Source: Alteromonadaceae bacterium
Lineage (GTDB): Bacteria; Pseudomonadota; Gammaproteobacteria; Enterobacterales; Alteromonadaceae
Direction: 5' to 3'
Assembly (NCBI GenBank): GCA_015491935.1
Contig: WGGB01000112.1
Location: forward strand, 1 to 36,673
DNA length: 36,673 bases
The number at the start of each line of letters is the position of its first letter. Position 1 is the first letter of the stretch. Below the pieces are notes generated by a model, which was not told where the DNA came from, did no database searches, and worked only from the letters and a program-made list of their open reading frames with translations. Positions 16,966 to 24,634 of the stretch are shown here, in pieces. The translations under genes were made by a program, and so were the position numbers.

Positions 16966-18240
16966 TTAATCTCCCATACAATAATTGCCAATTTCAGCAA
17001 ACACACGTTTGAGCTGATAGGCGTTTTGTTTAAAAGACTCGGTAGTGTTACTAATTTGCATTAAATCTGCGACGCTTTCGGCATCACGTAAACACACAGT
17101 TTTAAAAACTTTTTTCACTTGGCATTGGGCAAACGCTTGGCTGTTGGCGAGTTCTTCACCTAACGATTTTATGCCTGATCCTTTACCGCTTAGCGCTTGC
17201 GACCAGCCTAATTTTTGATTATTTCCTGCACGCCAATAATTTTGCCATTGATCATCTACGGTTGAAAAACCAAACGGAAAGGTGGTGGCATTATGATGAT
17301 ATTTACTTTTTACTCTCGTACCTGTTTTAGCATCAATCTCGCCAACCTTATTATAAGCAATAGCACCTCTCTCACCATCAGGGTCTGCATCTTCATTAAA
17401 ATCGTAATCATAATAAGCAAAGGCTTGTGCTAACGGATCCATGCCACTGTGACAGCCGACACAATTGTTTAGAAAAATACGACTGTCTCCGCCAGGGCTA
17501 CGGCTAACATCTTGACGAATTCTGTCTACCGCGCGGGTGTTATCTTTTAAAGCTTCTAAATCAGTACACAATTGATTTTTTAGGGTAAATTTAAGCATAG
17601 CGCGATTAGTGCCTAGCGAGAAAAACGCTTTCGCCGCCGCTCTACTGGTTAACACACCCGCAGTGGCTGAACTAGGCAAACCATTTAAACTTGATTGCGT
17701 AGTACGGACTAAATTATCGGCTAAATTAACAAACTGTTTTTCTAACGCTTCATAGTGATCATTATTGTTTTTATTATAACTAGGGATATTAAGCTCAGCT
17801 TTACCGATATACACCATGTCGGCTTGCAATATTTCTCTAAAATCCACATCATCACGAACCACACCGATGATGGTGGCACTGTAATCATTAAGTGGCGCAA
17901 AAATATCTTGGTCTTCATTTGTCCACGGTGTCGCAAATAACTTTAATTGCGTGCTGTAAAAGGCAGGATTTTCCATCGCTTTGTAGGCGGCTTCTAATGG
18001 TTTGTTATTATCAAGCAAATTAGTCATTGCAACTAAGGTCGCCGCCGAGGCTGGCACGCCCGTTAAGCGATCATGTAGGCGTTTTGCTTGTTCTAAGGTG
18101 GTCGCCGTCGCACCAGTTTGCCAAAGCAATAATGTGACAAATAACATTGCCGCATGGCTGTATTTGCCGACAATATGTAAGTATGATGATTTTTTAGCTA
18201 ACAACAATATATTGTTTGTGCGACAAAATAACATTTTCAT
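16966..18240 (-). CDS. Exported one-heme c-type cytochrome-like protein
   Basis: 424 aa. A hydrophobic segment at about 29-46, ending in ATATT, acts as a Sec signal after an unusually long N-terminal region. A single heme c motif, CVGCHSGMDPL, is at 260-264. It is followed by an acidic stretch and by several Cys (AQCQVKKVFKTVC, NYCMGD) near the C-terminus. The segment LTSRAAAKAFFSLGTNRAML before the heme and the sequence GMDPLAQAFAYYD after it resemble planctomycete-type cytochrome proteins of the DUF1585/DUF1588 group. I am not certain of the family. It is the first gene of the leftward unit, with a very strong ribosome site just upstream of the ATG. Confidence 0.75.
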   Translation of the reverse strand: MKMLFCRTNNILLLAKKSSYLHIVGKYSHAAMLFVTLLLWQTGATATTLEQAKRLHDRLTGVPASAATLVAMTNLLDNNKPLEAAYKAMENPAFYSTQLKLFATPWTNEDQDIFAPLNDYSATIIGVVRDDVDFREILQADMVYIGKAELNIPSYNKNNNDHYEALEKQFVNLADNLVRTTQSSLNGLPSSATAGVLTSRAAAKAFFSLGTNRAMLKFTLKNQLCTDLEALKDNTRAVDRIRQDVSRSPGGDSRIFLNNCVGCHSGMDPLAQAFAYYDYDFNEDADPDGERGAIAYNKVGEIDAKTGTRVKSKYHHNATTFPFGFSTVDDQWQNYWRAGNNQKLGWSQALSGKGSGIKSLGEELANSQAFAQCQVKKVFKTVCLRDAESVADLMQISNTTESFKQNAYQLKRVFAEIGNYCMGD

Positions 18241-18244
18241 ACAG

Positions 18245-18252
18245 CCTCCTTT
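18245..18252 (-). promoter_or_regulatory. Strong ribosome-binding site of the leftward cytochrome gene
   Basis: AAAGGAGG, a near-perfect Shine-Dalgarno sequence, lies 4 bases before the ATG at 18240. It fixes the start despite the long n-region of the signal peptide. Confidence 0.8.
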
Positions 18253-18468
18253 GAAAATATTTTAAGCAGCGAATAATGGAACCATTGATAATAGCATATC
18301 GTTTAAGCACAAGAAACAAAGCTATTTTAAGCAAATAATTCAAACTATTATATAAGAATAAACTCACAAGCTTCACCAAAACAGTCTAATTATGCCCATG
18401 ACAAAATGTCTTTATTTAGCTGTTAGTGTTATCTTAAAAATAAAAACAGTTGAAAATCTGCTCAGAGA

Positions 18469-18482
18469 TGACAATAATGTCA
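18469..18482. promoter_or_regulatory. Operator-like palindrome
   Basis: TGACAATAATGTCA is a perfect 5-bp inverted repeat with a 4-base spacer. It lies just upstream of the probable promoter of the rightward operon. Such spacing suits a dimeric activator or repressor. No regulator gene for it is visible in the locus. Confidence 0.35.
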
Positions 18483-18557
18483 GTTCGATTTTATTAACAC
18501 CACATTGTTATATTTGTCACATCAACGACCACTTTGAATAATGTTGGGGAAGCCACA

Positions 18558-21233
18558 ATGCCGAAATTAAGCTTTATCGGATGCTATTTTTTATTGTTCA
18601 TTATTACTGGCTGTAATAGTGGCACCAGCATAAAAGATGAAAAAGCAGACCCTGTGTTAGTCGAATATCCCGTTGTTTATATTGAGCGTGATCTTGCTAG
18701 TACTGTACAAGATGGCGAACAAACCTTAGCTCAGTTTCCTGCACGTGATCCTGCTAAATTTAACGCTGGCGCTAATCTTTTCTTCAAAAACAATGCCTTT
18801 GCAGATTCTCCTATAACAAATTTAACCGCCAGCTTATTTGGCGAAAATCAGCGCATTGATGTGCGCGATTTAACCGTTTCAGACGATGGTCAACAATTTT
18901 TAGTGTCTATTCGCGCTCCAGAAATTGAAAATGCCGACGACAACGAGCAACCACGCTGGAATATTTGGCATTATCAACTTGCCACTAAAACGCTAACGCG
19001 AGTGATCAGCGACGATGTTATTGCCGAGCAAGGCGATGACTTAATGCCTGCTTTTTTGCCCGATGGTCGTATTATTTTTGCCTCAACTCGTCAGCGTTTA
19101 TCACGCGCAATATTACTCGATGAAGGTAAACCGCAATACACCGCATTAGGCGAACGCCAAAATAAATCGACTTTCAATATTCATATTATGAACGCCGACG
19201 GCAGCAATATTAAGCAATTAACCTTTAATCTCAGTCACGATTTTTATCCTCTGGTTTTACAAGACGGCCGTATTTTATATAGTCGTTGGGATGCTATGGG
19301 CGGCGATCATGGCATTAATCTTTATCGTATGAACCCCGATGGTACTGATAACCAATTAGTGTTTGGATGGCATTCCCATCAATTAGGTGAAAATGGGAAA
19401 AACACTAACATAGACTTTGTTAAAGCTCAGCAATTACCCAACGGTGATATTTTTATGTTACTAGGCGGTGAACAAGCTAATAGCTATCAGAAAAAACCCG
19501 TTGTCATAAATATTGCTGAATATAGTGATAATCAGCAAGCTATTGGTGAATACACTGCCTCGGCAACAACAGCAATTACCGATTTAACCCTAAGCAATAA
19601 TTTTAACTTTAACTTTTTTAACAAAGTATCGGCATCAGGTCGTCTTAATTCATTATTTTCCTTACCCGACAGTAGCCAACGCTTTTTATTGAGTTGGGAT
19701 TTATGTCGCATTATCGACAATGGCGTGACTAAAGCGTGCGGTCAATATACTCCTGAGCAACTTGCCGAGTTGCCCTTAGCGCCACCTTTATATGAACTAT
19801 GGTTATTTAATCAGGTTGATAACACTCAGCAATTAGTAGCGACTACCACTCAAGGTAAAATATTAACCGAAGCTGTGGTAATGCAACCCTCTGAGCAACC
19901 GAAAGCGTTTATTAAAGATAAAACCATAGGTAATGAATTAGATGCGCAACTTGCCAACGAATTAGCTGCCGCTATCGATATCCGTAGTGTCTATGATTTT
20001 GACGGCCAAGACAGCACCATTACCGCTAATAATCCTCAAGGCATAAAAACATTAAGCGATCCTTCATTAACGCCAGCAGCAAATTTACCCGCCCGTTTTC
20101 TCCGCGTGGTGCGTGGTGTCCCTATGCCGCCACGCGAAGTGAGAAGAGTAAAAGGATCTGATTTTGGTCGTAGTCGTAATCAACTAATGCGAGAAATTGT
20201 TGGCTATGCGCCGATTCAACCTGATGGTTCAGTAAAAATAAAAGTCCCGGCCAATATTCCATTAGCATTGAGCGTGTTAGACATTAACGGCCAGCGTATT
20301 GGTGGTCGCCATCGCCAATGGATCACCCTAAAAGCAGGCGAAACCCTGCAATGTAATGGTTGTCATAGCGCTAACAGTCAATTACCGCATGGTCGCAGCG
20401 ACGCACAAGCAGCCTCAATTAATGCTGGAGCAATCCTAGGTGGTTCACCGTTTACTCATGCCACTAGCAACATTATTCCCGAGCAAGGACAAACCATGGC
20501 ACAAGCCAATGCCATGGTTAATGGTTTAACCTCGTTAACGGCGGATATTCGTTATCAAGATATATGGACAGACACGCAAGTTTCGCCGCTTAATCCAAGT
20601 TTTAGCTATGCTTATAGTGATTTAAGTAATGCTAACCCCACAGGTAGCAGCTGTTTTGCGCAATGGAATAGTTTTTGTCGTCTGCAAATTAATTATGTTG
20701 AACATATCGCACCCTTATGGGCGTTATCACGTCAAGTTATTAATAGTAGTACGCAAGAATTAATCAGCGATAACACGTGTATCGCCTGTCATGCCACCAT
20801 AGACAGCGATGCCCTTACACAAGTCCCCGCAGGTCAGTTAGATCTTTCTGCGGCGCCGTCGAGCGACAATCCTGATCACCTTATAAACTATCGCGAGTTA
20901 CTGTTTAACGATGCTAAACAAGAGTTAGTTGATGGCATATTGGTTGATAAACTGATCGAACTACTAGATGATAACGGCAATGTGGTTTACCAAGTCGATG
21001 TAAATGGCGAACTAATTTTAGATGCTGATGGCAACCCGATCTCCGTATTAACCACCATTAATATTCCGCCAATATTATCGACCAACGGCGCACATGGGAG
21101 TAAACGATTTTTTGACTTATTTACTACGGGCACACATCAAAACAGCTTAACGCCAGCAGAATTAAAACTATTAGCCGAGTGGTTAGATATTGGCGGGCAA
21201 TATTATAATACGCCATTTTATCAACAAGATTAA
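18558..21233 (+). CDS. HzsA-related propeller/diheme cytochrome lipoprotein
   Basis: 891 aa. It has a lipoprotein signal with lipobox ITGC (MPKLSFIGCYFLLFIITGC). The ATG at 18558 is preceded by GGGGAAG. The N-terminal half carries PD40/TolB-like propeller blades, for example LMPAFLPDGRIIFASTRQR and MNADGSNIKQLTFN. The C-terminal half has two heme c motifs: CNGCH at 599-603 and CIACH at 741-745. It ends LTPAELKLLAEWLDIGGQYY. The whole layout matches proteins related to hydrazine synthase alpha subunit (HzsA), known in anammox planctomycetes but with many homologues of unknown role elsewhere. Nothing else here suggests anammox metabolism. As the first gene of the rightward operon it may be the surface redox component. 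Confidence 0.85.
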   Translation: MPKLSFIGCYFLLFIITGCNSGTSIKDEKADPVLVEYPVVYIERDLASTVQDGEQTLAQFPARDPAKFNAGANLFFKNNAFADSPITNLTASLFGENQRIDVRDLTVSDDGQQFLVSIRAPEIENADDNEQPRWNIWHYQLATKTLTRVISDDVIAEQGDDLMPAFLPDGRIIFASTRQRLSRAILLDEGKPQYTALGERQNKSTFNIHIMNADGSNIKQLTFNLSHDFYPLVLQDGRILYSRWDAMGGDHGINLYRMNPDGTDNQLVFGWHSHQLGENGKNTNIDFVKAQQLPNGDIFMLLGGEQANSYQKKPVVINIAEYSDNQQAIGEYTASATTAITDLTLSNNFNFNFFNKVSASGRLNSLFSLPDSSQRFLLSWDLCRIIDNGVTKACGQYTPEQLAELPLAPPLYELWLFNQVDNTQQLVATTTQGKILTEAVVMQPSEQPKAFIKDKTIGNELDAQLANELAAAIDIRSVYDFDGQDSTITANNPQGIKTLSDPSLTPAANLPARFLRVVRGVPMPPREVRRVKGSDFGRSRNQLMREIVGYAPIQPDGSVKIKVPANIPLALSVLDINGQRIGGRHRQWITLKAGETLQCNGCHSANSQLPHGRSDAQAASINAGAILGGSPFTHATSNIIPEQGQTMAQANAMVNGLTSLTADIRYQDIWTDTQVSPLNPSFSYAYSDLSNANPTGSSCFAQWNSFCRLQINYVEHIAPLWALSRQVINSSTQELISDNTCIACHATIDSDALTQVPAGQLDLSAAPSSDNPDHLINYRELLFNDAKQELVDGILVDKLIELLDDNGNVVYQVDVNGELILDADGNPISVLTTINIPPILSTNGAHGSKRFFDLFTTGTHQNSLTPAELKLLAEWLDIGGQYYNTPFYQQD

Positions 21234-21246
21234 TAACTTAAAATTT

Positions 21247-22008
21247 ATGATTAACACTAAAATAAAATTTATTAGTCCCCTTATTTGGGGCATTGCTTTA
21301 CTCGCCAGCACTAATGTATGGGCTGATGCGACAACAGACTCCAAAGCTGCCCTATTGCATGTTGATGTGCCTTTTGTTGAACTCCATTCAGGCCCTGGCA
21401 TCGGCTATCCAGTTATTAATGTGATTGAACAAAACGAGCAAATAAGCGTATTAATCAAACGTACTTCTTGGCTAAAAGTTAAAGACAGGCGCGGTATTGA
21501 AGGCTGGCTATTAGAAAGTGAATTATTAGGGCTAAGTCAGGGTGGCAAAAAAATATCATCAACACCACAATGGCAAAGCTTTCAAGAGCACGATGTTGAA
21601 GGTGGTGTAATGTATGGCGATTTAGCGGGCGCTAATTTTTACAATATTTATTTTGGCTATGCTTTTACCCCTATATTTAGCAGTGAAATATCGGCAGGCA
21701 AGGCCTTAGGCAACATTTCTGACAGTAATATTTATGAAGCTATGTTGATCAGTCAACCTTTTCCAGAGTGGCTAGTTATTCCTTACATTGGCGTTGGTGC
21801 AGGCATTATCGACACCACGCCACATAGCGTTTTAGCCGATGCAAAAAAACGCAAGAGTACATTAATGAGTGCCGCTGTCGGCATTAAATATCACTTAGCG
21901 CGTAATTTTTTATTGCGCGCAGAATATAAATTCTCGTTGGCACTAACCGATCGAGATAAAAATGAAGAGATCAACACATGGAAACTAGGTTTCAGCGTAT
22001 TTTTTTAG
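21247..22008 (+). CDS. SH3-domain plus outer-membrane beta-barrel protein
   Basis: 253 aa with a signal peptide (cleavage near VWA-DA, about residue 27). Residues ~32-95 form a bacterial SH3 domain (FVELHSGPGIGYPVINVIEQ, then SWLKVKDRRGIEGWLLESEL), typically peptidoglycan-binding. Residues ~110-253 alternate hydrophobic and polar strands (VMYGDLAGANFYNIYFGYAF, FLLRAEYKFSLAL) and end in Phe (LGFSVFF), a BAM-type signature. I take it as a small outer-membrane barrel tethered to the cell wall. The ATG at 21247 follows the HzsA-like stop by 13 bp; it is chosen because it gives a proper signal peptide. The 3' end overlaps the next gene by 31 bp. Confidence 0.78.
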   Translation: MINTKIKFISPLIWGIALLASTNVWADATTDSKAALLHVDVPFVELHSGPGIGYPVINVIEQNEQISVLIKRTSWLKVKDRRGIEGWLLESELLGLSQGGKKISSTPQWQSFQEHDVEGGVMYGDLAGANFYNIYFGYAFTPIFSSEISAGKALGNISDSNIYEAMLISQPFPEWLVIPYIGVGAGIIDTTPHSVLADAKKRKSTLMSAAVGIKYHLARNFLLRAEYKFSLALTDRDKNEEINTWKLGFSVFF

Positions 22009-22646
22009 CAGCAAAATTAGCAACAATAGTTTTAATATCAAATAGTTTACTCTTTACACCTGTCGTTTTGGCGAGTGAAAATGATAACACTTCGGTACAA
22101 GTGAAAGCCGATGTAGAACGACGTGATGTTCTCGTTGACGTTTTAGACACCGAAAACATCGAAATAGGCGTACAAGCTGGGCTTATTTCCATTGAAGATT
22201 TTGAAAGCAGCACTTGGCTGAGCGCACACTTGGCGTATCACATTAGTGAATACTTTTACGTTAAAGCACGCTACGGACAGGCTACAGCAGGACAAACGAG
22301 TTTTGAACGCTTAGTTAATTCTGCGCCGTTATTAACCGACAAACAACGTCATCTCAGTTATTATGGCCTTAATATTGGTTATAACTTAATGCCTGGTGAA
22401 ATATTTCTTGGTCGAGATTTTGCCTTTAACAGCGTGTTTTCTGTCGAACTTGGCGGCGGTACCACTAAGTTTACCGGCGATAATAATTTTACCGTTAACT
22501 TAACCACCAATTATCGGGTATTTCTTAACGATTGGATCGCTTGGGATATTGGTATGAGCGATTACATTTTTGATACTCAAATTACTGGCGCTTCAAAAAC
22601 CACCCATAATCTGAATTTTATCACGGGATTTTCAGCTTATTTTTAA
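21978..22646 (+). CDS. Outer-membrane beta-barrel protein (OMP_myx_plus-like)
   Basis: 222 aa with a signal peptide of about 32 residues (ending VLAS). Strand pattern includes IEIGVQAGLISIEDFESSTW, LSAHLAYHISEYFYVKARYG and LSYYGLNIGYNL, and the protein ends LNFITGFSAYF with a C-terminal Phe. The layout matches small outer-membrane barrels found in Myxococcus and some gammaproteobacteria beside TolQ/TPR clusters. A TGASKTT segment in the last extracellular or periplasmic turn slightly resembles ApbE flavinylation motifs (see findings). It overlaps the preceding SH3/barrel gene by 31 bp, and GAAGAG upstream could be its ribosome site. Confidence 0.78.
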   Translation: METRFQRIFLAAKLATIVLISNSLLFTPVVLASENDNTSVQVKADVERRDVLVDVLDTENIEIGVQAGLISIEDFESSTWLSAHLAYHISEYFYVKARYGQATAGQTSFERLVNSAPLLTDKQRHLSYYGLNIGYNLMPGEIFLGRDFAFNSVFSVELGGGTTKFTGDNNFTVNLTTNYRVFLNDWIAWDIGMSDYIFDTQITGASKTTHNLNFITGFSAYF

Positions 22647-22700
22647 CGATAACACGAAAAATCTAAAGCAATAAAAGCAAAGTAAACAAAGGTTCACCGC

Positions 22701-23216
22701 ATGATAAAAACTATTTTAGCGAAAAATTTCTACCGTAAGCTCTCTCTTGTGCTGGTATTGATGTTGTCAGCTAATGCACACGCCTTAACCGTAGGTGAAA
22801 AAGCACCCGACTTTACTTTAAAAAGCATGGCAGGTAAAAACCTTAATTTAGTCGAACAGCGTGGCAATATAATTTTAATTAATTTTTGGGCTTCGTGGTG
22901 CGCACCTTGCCGAACAGAAATGCCTGAATTACAAGCATTACAAGAAAAATACCAAGACTTAGGCTTTTCAGTATGGGCCATTAATGTTGAACAAGAAAAT
23001 CAAGCAGGAAGAAAATTTCTTGCTGATTTAACACTAACTTTTCCGATATTTTTTGATGCTAAAAATACCTTATCTGCAACGTACCAAGTTGCCGCGATGC
23101 CAACTTCAATCATTGTTGATCGCAACGGCATAGTCCGCTTTATTTTTAGAGGTTATAAAAGTGGCTACGAAAAAAAATACGCTAAAGCCATAAAACAGCT
23201 GATTAGAGAACAATAA
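22701..23216 (+). CDS. TlpA-family periplasmic thioredoxin
   Basis: 171 aa with a Sec signal peptide (cleavage near AHA-LT, residue 28). Thioredoxin fold with active site WCAPC (Trp66, Cys67, Cys70) in NFWASWCAPCRTEMPEL and the cis-Pro loop AMPTS. TlpA-like proteins are periplasmic thiol-disulfide reductases used in cytochrome c maturation, copper-site assembly and related tasks. It overlaps the following DUF4266 gene by one base (TAATG). That makes the Cys-Gly-Cys tail of DUF4266, and the many CxxCH apocytochromes of this locus, plausible substrates. This is inference from context. Confidence 0.92.
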   Translation: MIKTILAKNFYRKLSLVLVLMLSANAHALTVGEKAPDFTLKSMAGKNLNLVEQRGNIILINFWASWCAPCRTEMPELQALQEKYQDLGFSVWAINVEQENQAGRKFLADLTLTFPIFFDAKNTLSATYQVAAMPTSIIVDRNGIVRFIFRGYKSGYEKKYAKAIKQLIREQ

Positions 23217-23479
23217 TGAAATCGTTGCGGATATTGATAATAATCAGGAAAAATTGGCTAAAACTGTTGATCCTTTTTACGTTGGCGAATTTAACAGGCT
23301 GCGCCTCGCTTGATATAAAACCTTGGGTCAAACCCTATCAGCGTCAACATTTAGCCGACAAAATAATGACTAAGAGTCGCCATCCTATTGCCAATATGCA
23401 TATTTCTCATGTTTATGAAGCAAGAGAATCAGCGCGTGGCGCAGAAGGAACAGGAGGCGGTGGTTGTGGCTGTAACTAA
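23216..23479 (+). CDS. DUF4266 lipoprotein with C-terminal Cys-Gly-Cys-Asn tail
   Basis: 87 aa. It is a lipoprotein: LTGC with the lipidated Cys at about 29. The core contains IKPWVKPYQRQHLADKIM. The tail is a Gly-rich stretch ending GGGGCGCN (Cys84, Cys86). I recall this Gly-rich end with CGC plus Asn as typical of the DUF4266 family. Such a small lipoprotein with an exposed vicinal thiol pair could bind metal, be cross-linked or serve as a redox relay. The function is unknown. It starts on the last base of the tlpA-like gene and its 3' end overlaps the DUF3570 gene, whose ribosome site lies inside its Gly codons. Confidence 0.88.
   Translation: MKSLRILIIIRKNWLKLLILFTLANLTGCASLDIKPWVKPYQRQHLADKIMTKSRHPIANMHISHVYEARESARGAEGTGGGGCGCN
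23452..23457 (+). promoter_or_regulatory. Ribosome-binding site of the DUF3570 gene
   Basis: AGGAGG, made by the Gly-Gly codons of the DUF4266 tail, lies 8 bases before a GTG at 23466. This decides the start of the DUF3570 gene; upstream in-frame ATGs would give a poor signal peptide. Confidence 0.7.
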
Positions 23480-24605
23480 ACTTAAACTATTAATTTTACT
23501 ACTTTGTTGGCTCACCATTAATAGCAGCCATGCAGCGGTGTTAGCTCCTGATCGTGCCGATGTACTTTATCATAATTATCAAGGCGGCGGCATGAAAATT
23601 GACGGTCCTGCTATTTTACTGCGCAAAAAAGCCACCGAATCCGTCGCCGTTAGTGCTTATTATTATGTTGATATGATTTCATCGGCCTCAGTCGATGTAA
23701 TGAGTACTGCCAGCCCATATAGTGAAAAGCGTAATGAAGCGCAGTTAGGCGTGGAATATTTACGCAATAAAACGCTAATGAGCATGAACTTTAGACAAAG
23801 TGATGAAAGTGATTATTTAGCGAAATCGATCAGCGTTAATATTTCGCAAGACACCTTTGGCGATTTAACCAATTTAAGCATGGGCTTATCATTTGGTGAC
23901 GATCAAGTAATGCGCAACGGAGATGATAACTTTAACGAACAAAGTAAACATTACCAATTGCGCGTGGGTATTAATCAAATATTAACCACCAACTTAAACG
24001 CCAATCTATCCTTTGAAGCCATTACTGACCAAGGCTACTTAAATAACCCTTATCGCACCGTAAGATACATAGACAACACATTGCCCGCTGGTGTCGGCTA
24101 TCAAGTTGAAGTTTACCCCAATACCCGTAACTCGTTTGCAGGAAAATTTTCAATGAGTTATTTTTTACCTTATCGCGCCGCGTTATTTTTTAATTACCGT
24201 TATTTTTCTGATAGTTGGGATATTAATGCCGACGATATAGAACTAGGCTACCGCCACCCATTGAATAAATCGTTAGAGCTAGAATTTAAAGTACGCTATT
24301 ACCAACAAAGCCAAGCCAATTTTTATAATGACTTATTTCCTTATCAAGACGCACAAAACTTTTTAGCTCGCGATAAGGAACTTAGCGATTTTAACGATTT
24401 TACCGTTGGCGCAGGCGTAACTTATACACTACCAGCACGATTCTCTTTTGGTGATTGGCGCTCTGAAGCCACTTTACAGTGGGATTACATTGATTTTACC
24501 TACAATAATTTTAGAGATCCGACAGCTGAAGGTGGCATTGGTAACGAACCTTTTTATGGGTTTTCGGCCAATGTTATACGCATGTTTTTTAGCTTATATT
24601 TTTAA
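23466..24605 (+). CDS. DUF3570 outer-membrane beta-barrel protein
   Basis: About 379 aa from GTG 23466, with a clean signal peptide (cleavage near SHA-AV). The mature start, APDRADVLYHNYQGGGMKID, and the strand AVSAYYYVDMISSASVDVMS are typical of DUF3570. The rest alternates strands of a medium-size barrel (FSMSYFLPYRAALFFNYRYF, LEFKVRYYQQSQANFYNDLF) and ends RMFFSLYF with a C-terminal Phe. DUF3570 and DUF4266 genes commonly neighbour each other, as here, with a 14-bp overlap. The barrel may carry the DUF4266 lipoprotein or its ligand across the outer membrane; this is a guess from linkage. Confidence 0.88.
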   Translation: MAVTKLKLLILLLCWLTINSSHAAVLAPDRADVLYHNYQGGGMKIDGPAILLRKKATESVAVSAYYYVDMISSASVDVMSTASPYSEKRNEAQLGVEYLRNKTLMSMNFRQSDESDYLAKSISVNISQDTFGDLTNLSMGLSFGDDQVMRNGDDNFNEQSKHYQLRVGINQILTTNLNANLSFEAITDQGYLNNPYRTVRYIDNTLPAGVGYQVEVYPNTRNSFAGKFSMSYFLPYRAALFFNYRYFSDSWDINADDIELGYRHPLNKSLELEFKVRYYQQSQANFYNDLFPYQDAQNFLARDKELSDFNDFTVGAGVTYTLPARFSFGDWRSEATLQWDYIDFTYNNFRDPTAEGGIGNEPFYGFSANVIRMFFSLYF

Positions 24606-24634
24606 CTTTTTTATCATTTAGCCAAGGTTTATTT

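Larger units (their letters stand above)
18241..18557. other. Divergent control region between the two arms of the envelope locus
   Basis: 317 bp with no gene. It holds the strong ribosome site of the leftward gene, a TATAAT-like box on the minus strand (18352-18347), an operator-like palindrome at 18469-18482, and a TATATT box on the plus strand (18509-18514) without a good -35 box. Both arms of the locus are likely controlled from here. Confidence 0.5.

Noticed and set aside
16966-18240. TGATATT in the cytochrome protein (WQTGATATTLE) looks like an ApbE flavinylation motif.
   Set aside because: It lies at the signal-peptide cleavage region with no upstream Asp, and would probably be removed or split by signal peptidase.
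18558-21233. HzsA similarity as evidence of anammox metabolism.
   Set aside because: No other hydrazine synthase subunit, hydroxylamine oxidoreductase or related gene is present, and HzsA-related proteins occur widely without anammox.
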